DNA of 64,000 nucleotides from contig NZ_SJPI01000002.1 of assembly GCF_007859865.1 (NCBI RefSeq), positions 516,721 to 580,720 on the forward strand, given 5' to 3'. The notes under the pieces are model-generated. The model had not been told where the DNA came from. It saw nothing but the letters and a program-made list of their open reading frames with translations, and did no database searches. This DNA comes from Rubripirellula amarantea. Its GTDB lineage: Bacteria; Planctomycetota; Planctomycetia; Pirellulales; Pirellulaceae. A program made the translations under genes and the position numbers. Every line of letters begins with the position of its first letter. Position 1 is the stretch's first letter. Below, in pieces: positions 61,766 to 64,000 of the stretch.

Positions 61766-62875
61766 CTACTTTTCATCGGGAATGGGAATGGCCTCGTCAC
61801 CTTCGCCCTTGCGTGAGGCAACGATTCGTTTGGCCAAGTCGTCGGGACGGTGAGCTTTTCCGAGCGCGTCTTCGACGGATATCTTTTCGTCCTTCCATAG
61901 AGTGAATAACGTGTCGTCCATCAACTGCATCCCGAACTTTGCACCGGTTTGCATTGACGAGTTGATTCGGAACGTTTTGTTTTCTCGGATCAGGTTGGCG
62001 ATGCCGGGGGTCACGACCAAGACTTCGTAGGCGGCAACCCGACCACCGCCGATTTTTGGCAGCAGTGTTTGTGCGACCACGCCGATCAAAGTGGACGCCA
62101 GTTGGGTGCGGATTTGGTCCTGCAGGTTACCGGGGAACGCGTCAATGATCCGGTTGACCGTGCCTTGAGCACTGTTGGTGTGAAGAGTGCCGAATACGAC
62201 GTGACCGGTTTCCGCAGCACTAATGGCCGCTTCAATGGTTTCCAAGTCACGAAGCTCGCCGACCAAAATCACGTCAGGGTCTTGCCGGAGAGCACGGCGA
62301 ATCGCCTCAGAGAAGCTCGGGACGTCAACGCCCACTTCGCGTTGGTTGATTGTCGACTCGATGTGATCGTGATAGAACTCGATCGGATCCTCGATCGTGA
62401 TAATGTGGTGGTCGACGGTCGAGTTCAGCAGGTGAATCAGCGATGCCAACGTGGTCGACTTGCCCGAGCCCGTCGGGCCGGTGACCAAGAACAGACCACG
62501 AGGCCGGTGAACCATCTTCACTACGGCTTCGGGCAGGCCGAGTTGTTCGGGGGTCAACTTGTCGTTGGGGATCTGGCGAAGCACCATCGAGATGAAGCCC
62601 CGTTGCTTGAACACCGAAACCCGGAACCGAGCTTGGTCGCCGAACGCAAAGCCAAAGTCACACGAGCCGGTTTCTTGCAGTTCCCGCTGGCAACGTTCAG
62701 GCGTGATCGACTTCATCAACGCCACGGCGTCCTCCTGCTCGAGCGTCTTGGTCTCGAGTTTTCGCATTCGACCGTGCAGGCGAAATACGGGGGGTTGGCC
62801 GACCACAATGTGGATATCGCTGACGCCTTGCTTGATGGCTGCTTGAAGCAGCTTGTCGATCAGCACCGTTGCCAT
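61766..62875 (-). CDS. pilT: PilT-type twitching-motility ATPase (369 aa)
   Basis: The ATG at 62875 starts MATVLIDKLLQAAIKQGVSD. At 369 residues it is the normal PilT length, without the large N-terminal domain of PilB. The key motifs are Walker A VTGPTGSGKSTTLASLIHLL (near residue 132), Asp box ITIEDPIEFYHDH, Walker B VILVGELRDLETIEAAISAA, and His box TGHVVFGTLHTNSAQGT. The C-terminal NLIRENKTFRINSSMQTGAK corresponds to the AIRNLIRE motif of retraction ATPases. It would depolymerise pili. Its presence argues that the machine makes retractable pili or pseudopili and is not purely a secretion device. Confidence 0.93.
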   Translation of the reverse strand: MATVLIDKLLQAAIKQGVSDIHIVVGQPPVFRLHGRMRKLETKTLEQEDAVALMKSITPERCQRELQETGSCDFGFAFGDQARFRVSVFKQRGFISMVLRQIPNDKLTPEQLGLPEAVVKMVHRPRGLFLVTGPTGSGKSTTLASLIHLLNSTVDHHIITIEDPIEFYHDHIESTINQREVGVDVPSFSEAIRRALRQDPDVILVGELRDLETIEAAISAAETGHVVFGTLHTNSAQGTVNRIIDAFPGNLQDQIRTQLASTLIGVVAQTLLPKIGGGRVAAYEVLVVTPGIANLIRENKTFRINSSMQTGAKFGMQLMDDTLFTLWKDEKISVEDALGKAHRPDDLAKRIVASRKGEGDEAIPIPDEK

Positions 62876-63242
62876 AAATTAGGTTCCCTCGAGGCCGAAG
62901 ACCGGAACTCTTTCCGATCGACGAAGTTAGATAAGTTGGGAAGAAGAGGAGCATAGTCAGCCGAAAGCAATTCCGGCTCACGTTGCTATTATTCCCATGA
63001 AACTGGCAAAGGCCAGTAAATTCGCCTTAAAGCTTTGCGATGGACGCCGCAGCAGCAGCGATCGTGAAACGCACCCCCAGGGCATTCACGGCCAATTTCG
63101 GCTCGAAATCAGGGCGGGACGCTGACTAGCCGAGCGGGGTAATTGGCCATGGTTTGGCAAGGCGCCGTTTTAGGCGAAACACGTGCCAAAATCGCGGTGG
63201 GAGATGCCCGTTTCAGCGTCTGCGGGGAACCGCAAATACGGC
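62876..63242. other. 367-bp gap between pilT and the GspE-like gene at the right edge
   Basis: No coding region. It presumably contains the pilT promoter (minus strand). I see no clear terminator. Confidence 0.4.
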
Positions 63243-64000
63243 TTACAGCGAGTCCAGGTCCTGCATCATATTGCTGAACGCCAGGTCCTCTTGTTCGGTC
63301 TTTTTCGCCACACGATAGACCTCTTCAAATGACGTGATTCCGCGGATCGCCTTGAGCATCCCGTCGGTGTAAAGCGTTGACATACCGTTCTTTATGGCGT
63401 TGATGCGGATTTCTTGAGTGCCCGCTCCCTTAAACATCAACTCGCGCATCTTGCTGTTGATCAGCATCAGTTCGTAGATACCGATTCGACCCCGGTAGCC
63501 CGAGCGTCCGCAGTACGTGCAACCCTTGCCGCGAGAGAACTCCGCACGCTTGATCAGCTCGGGGGGAAGGCCCGTTTCGGCTAGCACGCTTTCGGACGGT
63601 TGGAACCGCACCTTGCAGCGGGGGCAAATGGTCCGCACCAATCGCTGAGCCAAGACCGCGATGACGGAGCTTGCCACCATGTAGGATGGTACACCGATGT
63701 CCACCATGCGTGATATAGCACTGGGCGCGTCGTTCGTGTGTAGCGTACTGAAAACCAGGTGTCCAGTTAATGAAGCCTGGATTCCCATCGACGCGGTCTC
63801 GTGGTCACGCATTTCGCCGACCAGGATGATGTTGGGAGCTTGCCGCAGCATCGCTCGAATGATCAGGGCGAAGTCGAGCCCGATACCGTGCTGAACTTGC
63901 ACCTGGTTGATGCCCGGAAGGTAGTACTCCACCGGGTCCTCGGCGGTGATCACTTTCCGGTCCGGGCGGTTCAGCGCGTTCAGCGCGGCGTACAAGGTCG
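63243..64000 (-). CDS. GspE/PilB-type ATPase, N-terminal part beyond the right edge
   Basis: The last 250 codons of a second secretion ATPase lie here, and the frame continues off the right end. The visible part has [20 protein letters not shown], the Walker B stretch [20 protein letters not shown] and the His box [17 protein letters not shown], plus the four-cysteine zinc motif (ICPRCKVRF ... [16 protein letters not shown]). The Walker A loop and N-terminal domain lie outside. It resembles, but is clearly different from, the GspE/PilB at 59929-61647, so the cluster encodes two assembly-type ATPases plus PilT. The stop codon lies at 63243-63245. Confidence 0.93.
   Translation of the reverse strand, partial: TLYAALNALNRPDRKVITAEDPVEYYLPGINQVQVQHGIGLDFALIIRAMLRQAPNIILVGEMRDHETASMGIQASLTGHLVFSTLHTNDAPSAISRMVDIGVPSYMVASSVIAVLAQRLVRTICPRCKVRFQPSESVLAETGLPPELIKRAEFSRGKGCTYCGRSGYRGRIGIYELMLINSKMRELMFKGAGTQEIRINAIKNGMSTLYTDGMLKAIRGITSFEEVYRVAKKTEQEDLAFSNMMQDLDSL

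Overview
The window looks like chromosomal DNA from a planctomycete, most likely a Rhodopirellula-type member of the Pirellulaceae. This rests on family content, since there is no rRNA or tRNA to place it. It carries a cysteine-rich YTV-repeat wall protein, a DUF1559 pseudopilin-like protein, a DUF1080 protein, a DUF1573-like protein, a LEPR-motif/dockerin giant exoprotein, an M50 protease fused to an HlyD domain, and a type IV pilus/type II secretion-like cluster with very large pseudopilins. I saw no tRNA, rRNA, CRISPR array, insertion sequence or phage gene. The window is ordinary accessory and envelope chromosome with many short intergenic minisatellites.

Layout. 0.3-3.1 kb (+): a three-gene run of secreted proteins. 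The first, cysteine-rich, has an in-frame TGA in its signal peptide; the last is DUF1573-like. 3.3-3.7 kb (-): a broken mechanosensitive-channel remnant. 3.9-5.6 kb (-): the YTV-repeat protein. 6.1-7.3 kb (-): a secreted protein with STN-like halves. 7.7-8.8 kb (+): a HEAT/TPR protein and a small membrane protein. 8.9-13.6 kb (-): an RND pump and its HlyD adaptor, translationally coupled. 14.3-17.7 kb (+): a probable metal-handling group (Cys-rich exported protein, DUF1559 pseudopilin, PepSY membrane protein with a His-rich loop). 17.7-22.9 kb (-): an HscC-type Hsp70 with a membrane-anchored J-like protein and two unknown proteins. 23.2-25.6 kb (+): zinc-ribbon/RDD membrane protein, WYL regulator, GroES-like protein. 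25.8-30.2 kb (-): M50-HlyD fusion and GAF-HlyD partner. 30.5-32.2 kb (-): prs and a short GlmU-like pyrophosphorylase. 32.6-33.9 kb (-): DUF1080 protein. 34.3-42.1 kb (-): a 2609-residue exoprotein. 42.5-64 kb (-): secretion/pilus cluster reading from the right edge: GspE/PilB (cut by the edge), PilT, a second GspE/PilB, PilC/GspF with an extra membrane insert, five pseudopilin-like proteins including one of about 2380 residues, and a small acidic protein.

How the parts work together. The 42.5-64 kb genes encode the ATPases, platform and pseudopilins of one envelope machine; no secretin or prepilin peptidase lies inside the window. The M50-HlyD/GAF-HlyD pair looks like a second, separate export or envelope-processing device. 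The HscC-type Hsp70 and the DjlB/DjlC-like J protein form a plausible membrane-associated chaperone system distinct from housekeeping DnaK/DnaJ. The strongest candidates for poorly described biology are the giant-pseudopilin machine, the HscC/J-like four-gene set, the M50/GAF-HlyD pair, and short tandem repeats that duplicate gene 3' ends together with the stop codon.
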